This document shows, in pieces, positions 36,385-43,492 of a DNA stretch of 64,000 nt. The position numbers and the translations under genes are program-made. Source of the DNA: GCA-002050365 sp964237235. GTDB taxonomy: Bacteria > Acidobacteriota > Blastocatellia > Pyrinomonadales > Pyrinomonadaceae. The notes below the pieces were generated by a model. That model ran no database searches. It saw only the letters and a program-made list of their open reading frames with translations, and had not been told where the DNA came from. The stretch is from assembly GCA_964237235.1 (NCBI GenBank), contig CAXSGY010000030.1, positions 1 to 64,000 of the forward strand. The letters are read 5' to 3'. The stretch's first letter is position 1. Each line of letters begins with the position of its first letter.

Positions 36385-38262
36385 ATGAATAAAATAATTT
36401 TAATCTCGATTTTATCGCTCTTTTGGTTCGCCGTTTCCGCTCCGGCGCAGGAGGAGAAATTCACGCCGATCAATCAAATTCAGGGCAGCGGCAACGTTTC
36501 AGCGTTCGCCGGACAGCAGATCAAGACGCGCGGCATCGTGACGGCGATTTTGAAAAGCGGATTTTATATCCAAACGCCAAACGCGCAAGCGGATAAAGAC
36601 GCGGCGACGAGCGAAGGAATTTATGTTTTCGGTAGCGAAAGCGTCGGCAGCGTCGCCGTCGGCAACCAGGTCGAAGTCAGCGGCACGATTTCCGAATATC
36701 GTCCGCGCTCGGTGACCTACGGTTTATCAATCACCGAAATCACGCGCCCGACGGTGAAAGTCGTTTCCAAGAATAATCCGCTGCCCGCGCCAATTGTGTT
36801 GACCAAAACGGAAATGAATCCGGGCGGAAAAATAGATCAGATGGAACGCTTTGAAGGAATGCGCGTCCGGATTGATGTTTTGGAGGTCGTCGCGCCGACC
36901 GGCGGTTATCAGGACGAAAAAACCGGCGACGTAAAATCCGACGGCGTTTTCTTCGGCGTTATCAGCGGAACGCCGCGCCCGTTTCGTGAAGCGGGCATCA
37001 GTTTGATTAATTATCTCGGCGAAAAGATGCCGCCTGCTACGCCGTATTTCGATATGAACCCGGAAATTTTGCGCGTGGACAGCGATTCGCAAGTTGGAAG
37101 CAGAGCGATTGATGTCACGGCGGGCGCGACCTTAAAAAATGTAACGGGTGTGATTGATTACGCTTACAACGCCTACACTTTGCTGATTGACGCGAACAAT
37201 CCGCCAACGGTCGAAGGAATGAAAACTTTCACCAAAGCGTCGGCGGCGGGCGAGCGCGAAACGACCGTGGCGAGCTTTAATATCGAGAATTTTTTCAACG
37301 ACGAAAAAGATTCGGACAATGTTCAAAAGGAAGCCGTTTTGACGAAGGAAGATTATCGAAGGCGTTTGAACAAAGCGTCTCTGGCGATTCGCAACGTGCT
37401 TTCGATGCCCGATGTCTTGGGCGTGGCGGAAGTTGAAAACTTAAAGGTTTTGAAAACTCTGGCTGAGAAAATCAACGCCGACGCGGTCGCCGCCAACCAG
37501 CCGAATCCGAAATACGAGGCTTACTTGGAAGAAGGCAACGACATTCGCGGCATTGATGTCGGATTTTTGATCAAATCCGCGAAAGTCAAAGTCGTCAAAG
37601 TCGAGCAGCTTGCCAGAGACGAAAAATTAACGACCGCGGGCGCGAAGGATTTTGAAAAAATCTTCGACCGTCCGCCGCTTTTAATCAGCGTCGAAGTGCA
37701 GGACGCGAAGACGAATCAGCCGTTCAGTGAAACCGTAATTATGAATCATTTCAAATCCTACGGCGGCATTGACGACGCAAGCGACGGAGATCGCGTTCGC
37801 AACAAACGCCGTCTCGAAGCCGAATGGCTGGCGAATTTTCTCGTCGAGCGGCAGAAGGCGAACCCGAATGAAAGAATTTTCGTGGGCGGCGATTTCAACG
37901 CCTTTCAATTCAACGACGGCTACAACGATTTAATCGGAATCTTAAAAGGCAAATCGAATCAGAACGTGTTGGTGCCGTCGAAAACCGCGTATCCGACCGG
38001 CTTGATTGATATGGTTGATTTTATTGACCCGAAAAATCGTTATTCATACAGCTTCGACGGTTCGGCGCAGGTTCTCGACCACATTCTCGTCAACAAACCC
38101 GGCGTTCAGCGAGTTTTGAAATTCGGCTACGCGCGCGTTGACGCGGATTTTCCGAAAATCTATATCAACGACGCAAACCGTCCCGAACGACTTTCCGACC
38201 ATGACGCGGCGGTGCTTTTTCTTTCGCTCGACGAAATAAAAATAGACGCGAAGCCGAATTAA
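36385..38262 (+). CDS. ExeM/NucH-type extracellular endonuclease
   Basis: 625 residues from ATG 36385, where a signal peptide begins (IILISILSLFWFAVSAPAQ). Upstream codons overlap the previous gene and a terminator, so the longer ORF was rejected. An OB-fold-like region (about 35-145, INQIQGSGNVSAFAGQQIKTRGIVTAI) is typical of ExeM/NucH nucleases. The endonuclease/exonuclease/phosphatase domain (about 295-615) has TVASFNIENFF, DVLGVAEVENLKVL, MNHFKSYGG, FVGGDFNAF and RLSDHDAAVL, supplying the usual Asn, Glu, Asp and His. Together with the preceding gene it suggests use of extracellular DNA for nutrients or biofilm turnover. Confidence 0.9.
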   Translation: MNKIILISILSLFWFAVSAPAQEEKFTPINQIQGSGNVSAFAGQQIKTRGIVTAILKSGFYIQTPNAQADKDAATSEGIYVFGSESVGSVAVGNQVEVSGTISEYRPRSVTYGLSITEITRPTVKVVSKNNPLPAPIVLTKTEMNPGGKIDQMERFEGMRVRIDVLEVVAPTGGYQDEKTGDVKSDGVFFGVISGTPRPFREAGISLINYLGEKMPPATPYFDMNPEILRVDSDSQVGSRAIDVTAGATLKNVTGVIDYAYNAYTLLIDANNPPTVEGMKTFTKASAAGERETTVASFNIENFFNDEKDSDNVQKEAVLTKEDYRRRLNKASLAIRNVLSMPDVLGVAEVENLKVLKTLAEKINADAVAANQPNPKYEAYLEEGNDIRGIDVGFLIKSAKVKVVKVEQLARDEKLTTAGAKDFEKIFDRPPLLISVEVQDAKTNQPFSETVIMNHFKSYGGIDDASDGDRVRNKRRLEAEWLANFLVERQKANPNERIFVGGDFNAFQFNDGYNDLIGILKGKSNQNVLVPSKTAYPTGLIDMVDFIDPKNRYSYSFDGSAQVLDHILVNKPGVQRVLKFGYARVDADFPKIYINDANRPERLSDHDAAVLFLSLDEIKIDAKPN

Positions 38263-38328
38263 AATTTAAAGGAATAATCGCGCAAATCGAATCTTTTTAA
38301 CTCCGAGGCAAATTTCAAAATAACGCGG

Positions 38329-38425
38329 GACAACTTCCGGAATAGCTGATAATTGACAGATGACAGGTGATAGATTGAATCTGTCATCTATCACCTGTCA
38401 TCTGTCAGCTATTCCGGAAGTTGTC
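38329..38425. repeat. 97-base near-perfect hairpin between nuclease and rsmI
   Basis: The left arm starts GACAACTTCCGGAATAGCT and continues with TGACAGATGACAGGTGATAG units. The right arm is the near-exact reverse complement, ending at 38425. Arms are about 45 bases. It has unique outer ends plus an inner near-tandem unit, and lies between convergent genes. It could work as a bidirectional terminator-like structure, though T-runs are weak. Confidence 0.9.
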
Positions 38426-38485
38426 TTTCATATATCTAAAATCTGTCGTGAAACAACGAAAGCCGACGCTGCGCGTCCGTCGTTT

Positions 38486-39325
38486 TTATTTTCTCTCCGT
38501 TTGCAAAATCCGGTACGCTTCCGAGCGCGATAATTTAAATTCCTTCGCCGCTTTTTTGAGTGCGATTTTGCGGTCAACGCCTTCCATTTCTAATTCAGCG
38601 ATTCGTTCGACAATGGACTTTGAACTCTGAACTTTGAACTTTGAATTCTGAATCGTCTCGCGGTCAATCACCAAAACAATCTCCCCTTTCGTTTCGCCGC
38701 TCGAAAATTTCGCCGTCAATTCCTGTAAATTTCCCAGAATCGTTTCTTCGTGAAGTTTGGTAATTTCACGAACGATTGCCGCGTTTCGGTCGCCTAAAAT
38801 TTCCAGACAATCAGTCAAACTTTTCCCCAAACGATGCGGCGTTTCGTAAAAGATCAGCGTCGCCGGAATCGAAACGACTTCCGCTAAACGCTTGCGGCGT
38901 TCGTTTTTTTTTGACGGCAGAAAACCGCCGAAAAATATCGAATTGGTCGGCAAACCCGAAACGACGAGCGCGTTGACAAAAGCGACCGCGCCCGGAATCG
39001 AAACGACGAGCGCGCCTGTTTCGTGTGCCGCCTGAACGATTCGCAGAGCCGGATCGCAGATGCCCGGCGTTCCCGCGTCCGAGACGACGGCGATTGATTT
39101 TCCGCTTTTCAAATAACCGGCAAATTCAGCGGCGCGCGCTTGTTCGTTGTGTTCGTGATAGCTGAGAAGCGGTTTTTTGATGTCGAAATAATTGAGCAGC
39201 TTGCGCGTGTGGCGCGTGTCTTCACAGGCGATTAAATCAACCGCCGCCAGCGTTTCGAGCGCGCGTCGGGAAATGTCTCCGAGATTTCCGATTGGCGTGG
39301 CGACCAGATAAAGCGTTCCGAACAT
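38486..39325 (-). CDS. rsmI: 16S rRNA (cytidine-1402-2'-O)-methyltransferase RsmI
   Basis: 279 residues from the ATG at 39325. A longer frame to 39394 lies inside the upstream gene. Tetrapyrrole-methylase fold: LYLVATPIGNLGDISRRALETLAAVDLIACEDTR at the N terminus, SDAGTPGICDPA (about residues 77-88) for SAM binding, and IFYETPHRL. C-terminal repeat-encoded insert QNSKFKVQSSK (38616-38653) precedes the RIAELEMEGVDRKIALKKAAKE helices. Its ATG overlaps the upstream stop as TAATG, so translation is probably coupled. Confidence 0.95.
   Translation of the reverse strand: MFGTLYLVATPIGNLGDISRRALETLAAVDLIACEDTRHTRKLLNYFDIKKPLLSYHEHNEQARAAEFAGYLKSGKSIAVVSDAGTPGICDPALRIVQAAHETGALVVSIPGAVAFVNALVVSGLPTNSIFFGGFLPSKKNERRKRLAEVVSIPATLIFYETPHRLGKSLTDCLEILGDRNAAIVREITKLHEETILGNLQELTAKFSSGETKGEIVLVIDRETIQNSKFKVQSSKSIVERIAELEMEGVDRKIALKKAAKEFKLSRSEAYRILQTERK
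38616..38653. repeat. TTTGAACTCTGAACTTTGAA unit repeat inside rsmI
   Basis: Near-tandem 8-9 base units in the rsmI frame encode QNSKFKVQSS. It is in the linker between the methylase domain and the C-terminal helices. The same unit type occurs inside truB and in front of ychF. Confidence 0.8.
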
Positions 39326-41580
39326 TAAAAATTTTGTAGATTCCTGAGTGTATTTCCGAAGCGCGGTTTCAGGATTTTGCCCGTCCCGCCGCAACTGTTC
39401 AAAAGAACCGAAACGCTCGCCGCGCCGAGATTGGCGGTGGCGATGTCGGGTTTATTATCGCCGTTAAAATCGGCGGCAACGAGCGACGAAGCCTGCAATC
39501 CGACACCGTAATTAGAAGCGGTTTGAAATGTTCCGTCGCCATTGCCGCGCACGACAAAGACGCTCGAAAAATTGCTGTCGGTCAATGCCAAATCCAATTT
39601 GCCGTCGCCGTTAAAATCGGCGGTCGTCAAATAATTCAGATATTCGCCGACGGCAAATTTTGTCGCCGCGCCGAACACGCCGCTGCCCGTTCCCAAAAGA
39701 ATCGAAACGCCGGGCGCGGAAACGGTTTGGTTGACCGCGAGCAAATCCAATTTGCCGTCGGCGTTGACATCGGCGATTTTCACAAAGCCGGGCGCGCTTC
39801 CCGCCGCGTAATTAACGGACGCGCCGAAATTGTTATTCGGCGCGCCGAAGACGACGGTTAAATCGTTCGACTGCGAATTGGCTGTCACCAAATCATTAAA
39901 ATTATCGCCGTTCAAATCGGCGACCGCAACGCTCAGAGGTCGCGCGCCGACCGGAATGATTTTAGCGACGGCGAAATTTCCGTTGCCGTCGTTGCGAAAA
40001 ATCGAGACGCTGTTTGAAAGACGATTGGCGACCGCCAAATCGAGATTGCCGTCGTTGTCCGTGTCGGCGGCTTGCAGAAAACGCGGACTGTTTTCGGTTG
40101 AAGCAATTAATTTCCAGAGCGCGAATTTGCCCGTTCCGTCGTTCGTAAAAATTCTGATTTTGTTGTTGCGCTCGTCGTTTATCGCCAGATCCGCAAAACC
40201 GTCGCGGTTAAAATCGCCGACGGCAATTGAAGTCGGATTATCGCCCACGCCGAAATGCGGCAATTCTTCAAACGCGCCCGCGCCGTCGCCGATTAAAATC
40301 GAAGCCGTTCCGTCTTCGTCGTGCAAAATCGTGGCGGCGCGCTCTTCGTGCGGCTCGATGTTAATCGTCACCAAATCTAACTTTCCGTCGCCGTTAAAAT
40401 CAGCCGAAGCGACGATTAGCGGTCCGTTTTCGACCGCGAAATCAACGGCGGATTTGATGCCGCCGCGTCGGTCGTTGAGATTGATTGAAACGGTGCGCGA
40501 CGTTTGATTAATTGATGTCAAATCGAGCCAGCCGTCGCGGTCGAAATCGCCGACGGCGAGCGCGTTCACGCCCGGACCGATTTTAAAGTCTTTCTGAACG
40601 GGAAAATATCCGTTCGCATCGCCGTAGAAAATTCGCGCCGAATCTTCCGAATAGCTGCCGACGGCGAAATCGGGAAAACCGTCGCGGTTAAAATCGCCGA
40701 CGGCGGCGGCGCGCGGCGATTCGCCGGTGTCGAAATTCGCGCGTTCATAAAATCCGCCGACATAGCTGCCGTAAAGAATCGCCGCGCGGTTCGCGGTTTG
40801 GCTGACGACGACTAAATCGTCGAAATTGTTGCGGTCGAAATCGCCCGCCGCGAGCTGCGTCGGCACGTCTTCGAGCGCGAATTCGCCCGCCGCGTAAAAC
40901 GCGCCCGAACCGTTGTTTCTCAAAAGCGTGATTGATTTTGAATCGGCGTTTGCCACCGCTAAATCAACGCCGCGCGGACGAAAAAATTTGCCCGCGACAA
41001 TCGCCCGCGGATTCGCGCCGACGCTGATGCTGCCGCCGACGCTGAAAGGAAATACGGAGCCGTTTCTTCCGAACAGAATTTGAACCGTATTCGAGCTTGA
41101 ATTCGTAAACGCCACGTCCGATTTCCCGTCGCCGTTAAAATCGCTGACGACGAGCGCGGTCGGCGTAGCGTTCAACGCGGCTAAAACTCCGACGGTCGGA
41201 AATTCGCCGTTGCCGTTGCCCTTGAGAATACTGAAATTATTATCACCCGCGTTGAGCGTGATCAAATCGAGATTACCGTCGCCGTCAAAGTCGCCGACTC
41301 CGATGTCTCGCGGATTCAAACCGACGCGAACGACGCGCGGCGCACCCAGATTTCCCGCGCCGTCGCCGAGCATTATCACGACATTTGCCGAATAATCGTC
41401 TAAAACGACAACGTCCGCGTTGCCGTCGCGGTTAAAATCGCCGACCGCATTTTTAGACAACAATTCACCGGCGCGAAAACGGCGCGGCGCGGCGAAATTG
41501 TCGTTTGAACATTGCGCGAAAACAGGCGAGCCGCACAAAACGGCGATAAAAAGCGCGGCGATTGAGATTTTAAAAAACAT
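39325..41580 (-). CDS. Secreted FG-GAP/VCBS repeat protein
   Basis: 751 residues from the ATG at 41580, where a signal peptide begins (MFFKISIAALFIAVLCGSPVFAQ). The open frame continues to 41745, but only through REP-like sequence. The rest is about a dozen FG-GAP/VCBS repeats, each with D-F-N/D-x-D-G-x-x-D (VGDFDGDGNLDLITLNAGDNN, VADFNGDNKPDIATANLGA). They differ in sequence from the six-repeat modules of other proteins here. Probably an integrin-like Ca-binding propeller (or two) on the cell surface. Its stop overlaps the rsmI start. Confidence 0.85.
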   Translation of the reverse strand: MFFKISIAALFIAVLCGSPVFAQCSNDNFAAPRRFRAGELLSKNAVGDFNRDGNADVVVLDDYSANVVIMLGDGAGNLGAPRVVRVGLNPRDIGVGDFDGDGNLDLITLNAGDNNFSILKGNGNGEFPTVGVLAALNATPTALVVSDFNGDGKSDVAFTNSSSNTVQILFGRNGSVFPFSVGGSISVGANPRAIVAGKFFRPRGVDLAVANADSKSITLLRNNGSGAFYAAGEFALEDVPTQLAAGDFDRNNFDDLVVVSQTANRAAILYGSYVGGFYERANFDTGESPRAAAVGDFNRDGFPDFAVGSYSEDSARIFYGDANGYFPVQKDFKIGPGVNALAVGDFDRDGWLDLTSINQTSRTVSINLNDRRGGIKSAVDFAVENGPLIVASADFNGDGKLDLVTINIEPHEERAATILHDEDGTASILIGDGAGAFEELPHFGVGDNPTSIAVGDFNRDGFADLAINDERNNKIRIFTNDGTGKFALWKLIASTENSPRFLQAADTDNDGNLDLAVANRLSNSVSIFRNDGNGNFAVAKIIPVGARPLSVAVADLNGDNFNDLVTANSQSNDLTVVFGAPNNNFGASVNYAAGSAPGFVKIADVNADGKLDLLAVNQTVSAPGVSILLGTGSGVFGAATKFAVGEYLNYLTTADFNGDGKLDLALTDSNFSSVFVVRGNGDGTFQTASNYGVGLQASSLVAADFNGDNKPDIATANLGAASVSVLLNSCGGTGKILKPRFGNTLRNLQNF

Positions 41581-41605
41581 AATTCTCAAAAAAGGAACGC
41601 AAGCC

Positions 41606-41629
41606 GGAAGCGCAGGCATCTTGCCTGCC
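41606..41629 (+). repeat. REP-like palindromic element, copy 1
   Basis: GGAAGCGCAGGCATCTTGCC continues to TGCC. It has a GGA(A)GCGC head followed by the palindrome GCAGGCA-TCT-TGCCTGC (41612-41628). It is inverted relative to copy 2, about 85 bases away. Confidence 0.75.
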
Positions 41630-41711
41630 ATGAACGTGCAGAGTTCGGAAAATTTTCGCGTAAATTCAAATCGAAAACATCCAATCGCTGTCAGATTGCT
41701 CGCGCAATCTT

Positions 41712-41735
41712 TGCAGGCAGGATGCCTCGCGCTCC
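41712..41735 (-). repeat. REP-like palindromic element, copy 2
   Basis: On the minus strand it reads GGAGCGCGAGGCATCCTGCC then TGCA: the same head GGAGCGC followed by a similar palindrome. It lies 2 bases after the ychF stop, in opposite orientation to copy 1. Confidence 0.75.
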
Positions 41736-41737
41736 AA

Positions 41738-42838
41738 TTACACATTGAAGCGAAAATTTACGATGTCGCCTTCCTGCATTATATAATCTTTGCCTTCGAG
41801 CCGGGTCAAGCCTTTTTCTTTGGCTTCCTTTTCCGAACCGGCGTTGATTAAATCGGTGTAGGAAACGATTTCGGCGCGGATAAAACCGCGTTCGATGTCC
41901 GAATGAATCACGCCCGCCGCCTGCGGAGCCTTCGTGCCAATCGGAATCGTCCACGCGCGAACTTCCTTTTCGCCCGCCGTTAAGAACGACATCAAGCCGA
42001 GCATTTTGTAAGCCGATTTGATTAGATTATCAACGCCGCTCGAAGCGACTCCGACATCTGCTAAAAATTCCTTGCGTTCGGCTTCGTCGAGCGCGACGAG
42101 TTCGGCTTCGAGTTTGGCGCAGATGACGACAACCTCGGCATTTTCCTGCGCGGCGTGTTCCTTGACCGTTTTGACGTGCGGATTTTCGTCCGGGTTTGCC
42201 AGCGAATCTTCGTCAACGTTTGCCGCGTAAATCGTCGGCTTTGACGTTAGAAGAAAAAACGATTTCAAAATCAATTGTTCTTCCTTCGACAATTCGGCGG
42301 CTCTGGCGGGGCGCGCTTCTTCGAGAATCGGCAGAATTTTGTCGAGAACTTCGAGTTCCGCCTTCGCCGTTTTATCGCCCGCTTTCGCCGCGCGCTGCGC
42401 TTTGTCGCGGCGTTTTTCGACCGAAGCCAAATCGGCGAGCGCGAGTTCGATTTGAATCGTTTCGATGTCGCGCGTCGGGTTGACCGAGCCTTCGACGTGG
42501 ATGATATTTTCGTCCTCAAAACAACGCACGACCTGAATCACCGCGTCGGTTTCGCGGATGTTGGCTAAGAATTGATTGCCCAAACCTTCGCCCTTGCTTG
42601 CTCCGCGCACAAGTCCGGCGATGTCCACGAACTCAACCGTCGCGGGAACGAGTTTCTGCGCCTTGTTCATTTTTTCAAGAACGGGCAAACGCTCGTCCGG
42701 CACGGCGACGACACCGATGTTCGGCTCAATCGTCGCAAACGGATAATTCGCCGCCAGCGCGGCTTCCTGCGCGGTCAGCGCGTTAAATAAAGTTGATTTC
42801 CCGACGTTCGGCAATCCGACGATTCCGGCTTGTAACAT
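41738..42838 (-). CDS. ychF: Redox-regulated P-loop ATPase YchF/OLA1
   Basis: 366 residues, normal length. TRAFAC-class nucleotide-binding motifs: GLPNVGKSTLFNAL (Walker A, about residues 8-21), DIAGLVRGASKGEGLGNQFLANIRE (switch II, Walker B) and a non-canonical G4 (NVDE in IYAANVDED) that explains ATP preference. The C-terminal TGS domain has EVRAWTIPIGTKAPQAAGVIHSD and ends YIMQEGDIVNFRFNV. It binds ribosomes and takes part in stress responses. The ATG directly follows a repeat element without a Shine-Dalgarno sequence. Confidence 0.97.
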   Translation of the reverse strand: MLQAGIVGLPNVGKSTLFNALTAQEAALAANYPFATIEPNIGVVAVPDERLPVLEKMNKAQKLVPATVEFVDIAGLVRGASKGEGLGNQFLANIRETDAVIQVVRCFEDENIIHVEGSVNPTRDIETIQIELALADLASVEKRRDKAQRAAKAGDKTAKAELEVLDKILPILEEARPARAAELSKEEQLILKSFFLLTSKPTIYAANVDEDSLANPDENPHVKTVKEHAAQENAEVVVICAKLEAELVALDEAERKEFLADVGVASSGVDNLIKSAYKMLGLMSFLTAGEKEVRAWTIPIGTKAPQAAGVIHSDIERGFIRAEIVSYTDLINAGSEKEAKEKGLTRLEGKDYIMQEGDIVNFRFNV

Positions 42839-42840
42839 AG

Positions 42841-42920
42841 TGTTAGTTCAAGATTCAAAGTTTAAGGTTCAAAGTTCAAATTGGTTATTCTAACCTTTAA
42901 CTTTGATTTTGAGAAACGGA
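42841..42920. repeat. Imperfect inverted-unit repeat before ychF
   Basis: Units TTCAAGATTCAAAGTTTAAG (42847 onward) and a partial complement CTAACCTTTAACTTTGATTT (about 42890-42910) fill the ychF upstream region. The first unit starts about 3 bases from the ychF ATG on the minus strand. Confidence 0.7.
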
Positions 42921-42947
42921 ATAAGTTGTGAATGCTGTTGTGAAAAT

Positions 42948-43460
42948 TTATTTGGGCGCGATTTCATCGTCGGATTTATCTTTGAAATGTTTCCACTCAT
43001 ATAAAATATCCGCGCACTCAATCAACCAATCGGCACTGTCCCATTCGATTTCGTGAAGCGCAAAATTATTTTGAGATATGCGTATTTCATCGTAAAGCCA
43101 GTCATTGGTGTTAATCGGTGAAAATCCTCGTTTCTCGAAAGAATAACTCTGCACGTTTTTATAAGTTAATTCGATAAAACCGTCGTGATACGCACCTAAC
43201 AGACGAACGAAAATTTCAGTCGAACAAAATTGTTTGCGGTCGCCGGAGGCTATTTCACGAACAATAATTTCTTCCAGCCAACTATCGTGTAAAGCTTTGT
43301 GATTTGAAAAATCGTAATGCCATTCTGCGATTGCAAATTCGTAAACCGATTGCGGCAAATTGTTTTTTACCGATTCAAGATAATTTTGATACGCATTCCA
43401 ACTCTCCCTGAATTCATTAGTAGAATTTTCCGGTCTATCTTTCCGAAGAATAAAAACCAT
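42948..43460 (-). CDS. Hypothetical protein, 170 residues
   Basis: Start chosen at the ATG 43460 (MVFILRKDRPENSTNEF); the open frame extends to 43586 but overlaps the gene upstream. It is soluble, rich in Trp, Tyr, Asp and Glu, with AIAEWHYDFSNHKALHDSWLEEI and a C-terminal DSADWLIECADILYEWKHF. No known family was recognised. The acidic, aromatic-rich composition is reminiscent of immunity-type proteins, which is only an impression. It is AT-richer than its neighbours and may be accessory DNA. Confidence 0.65.
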   Translation of the reverse strand: MVFILRKDRPENSTNEFRESWNAYQNYLESVKNNLPQSVYEFAIAEWHYDFSNHKALHDSWLEEIIVREIASGDRKQFCSTEIFVRLLGAYHDGFIELTYKNVQSYSFEKRGFSPINTNDWLYDEIRISQNNFALHEIEWDSADWLIECADILYEWKHFKDKSDDEIAPK

Positions 43461-43492
43461 ATTCAATAATTCGCGCCTCTTCAGACTAAATT

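Noticed and set aside
41581..41745. Extended N terminus of the FG-GAP protein
   Set aside because: The extra codons consist of REP-like sequence and run into ychF; a signal peptide starts at 41580.
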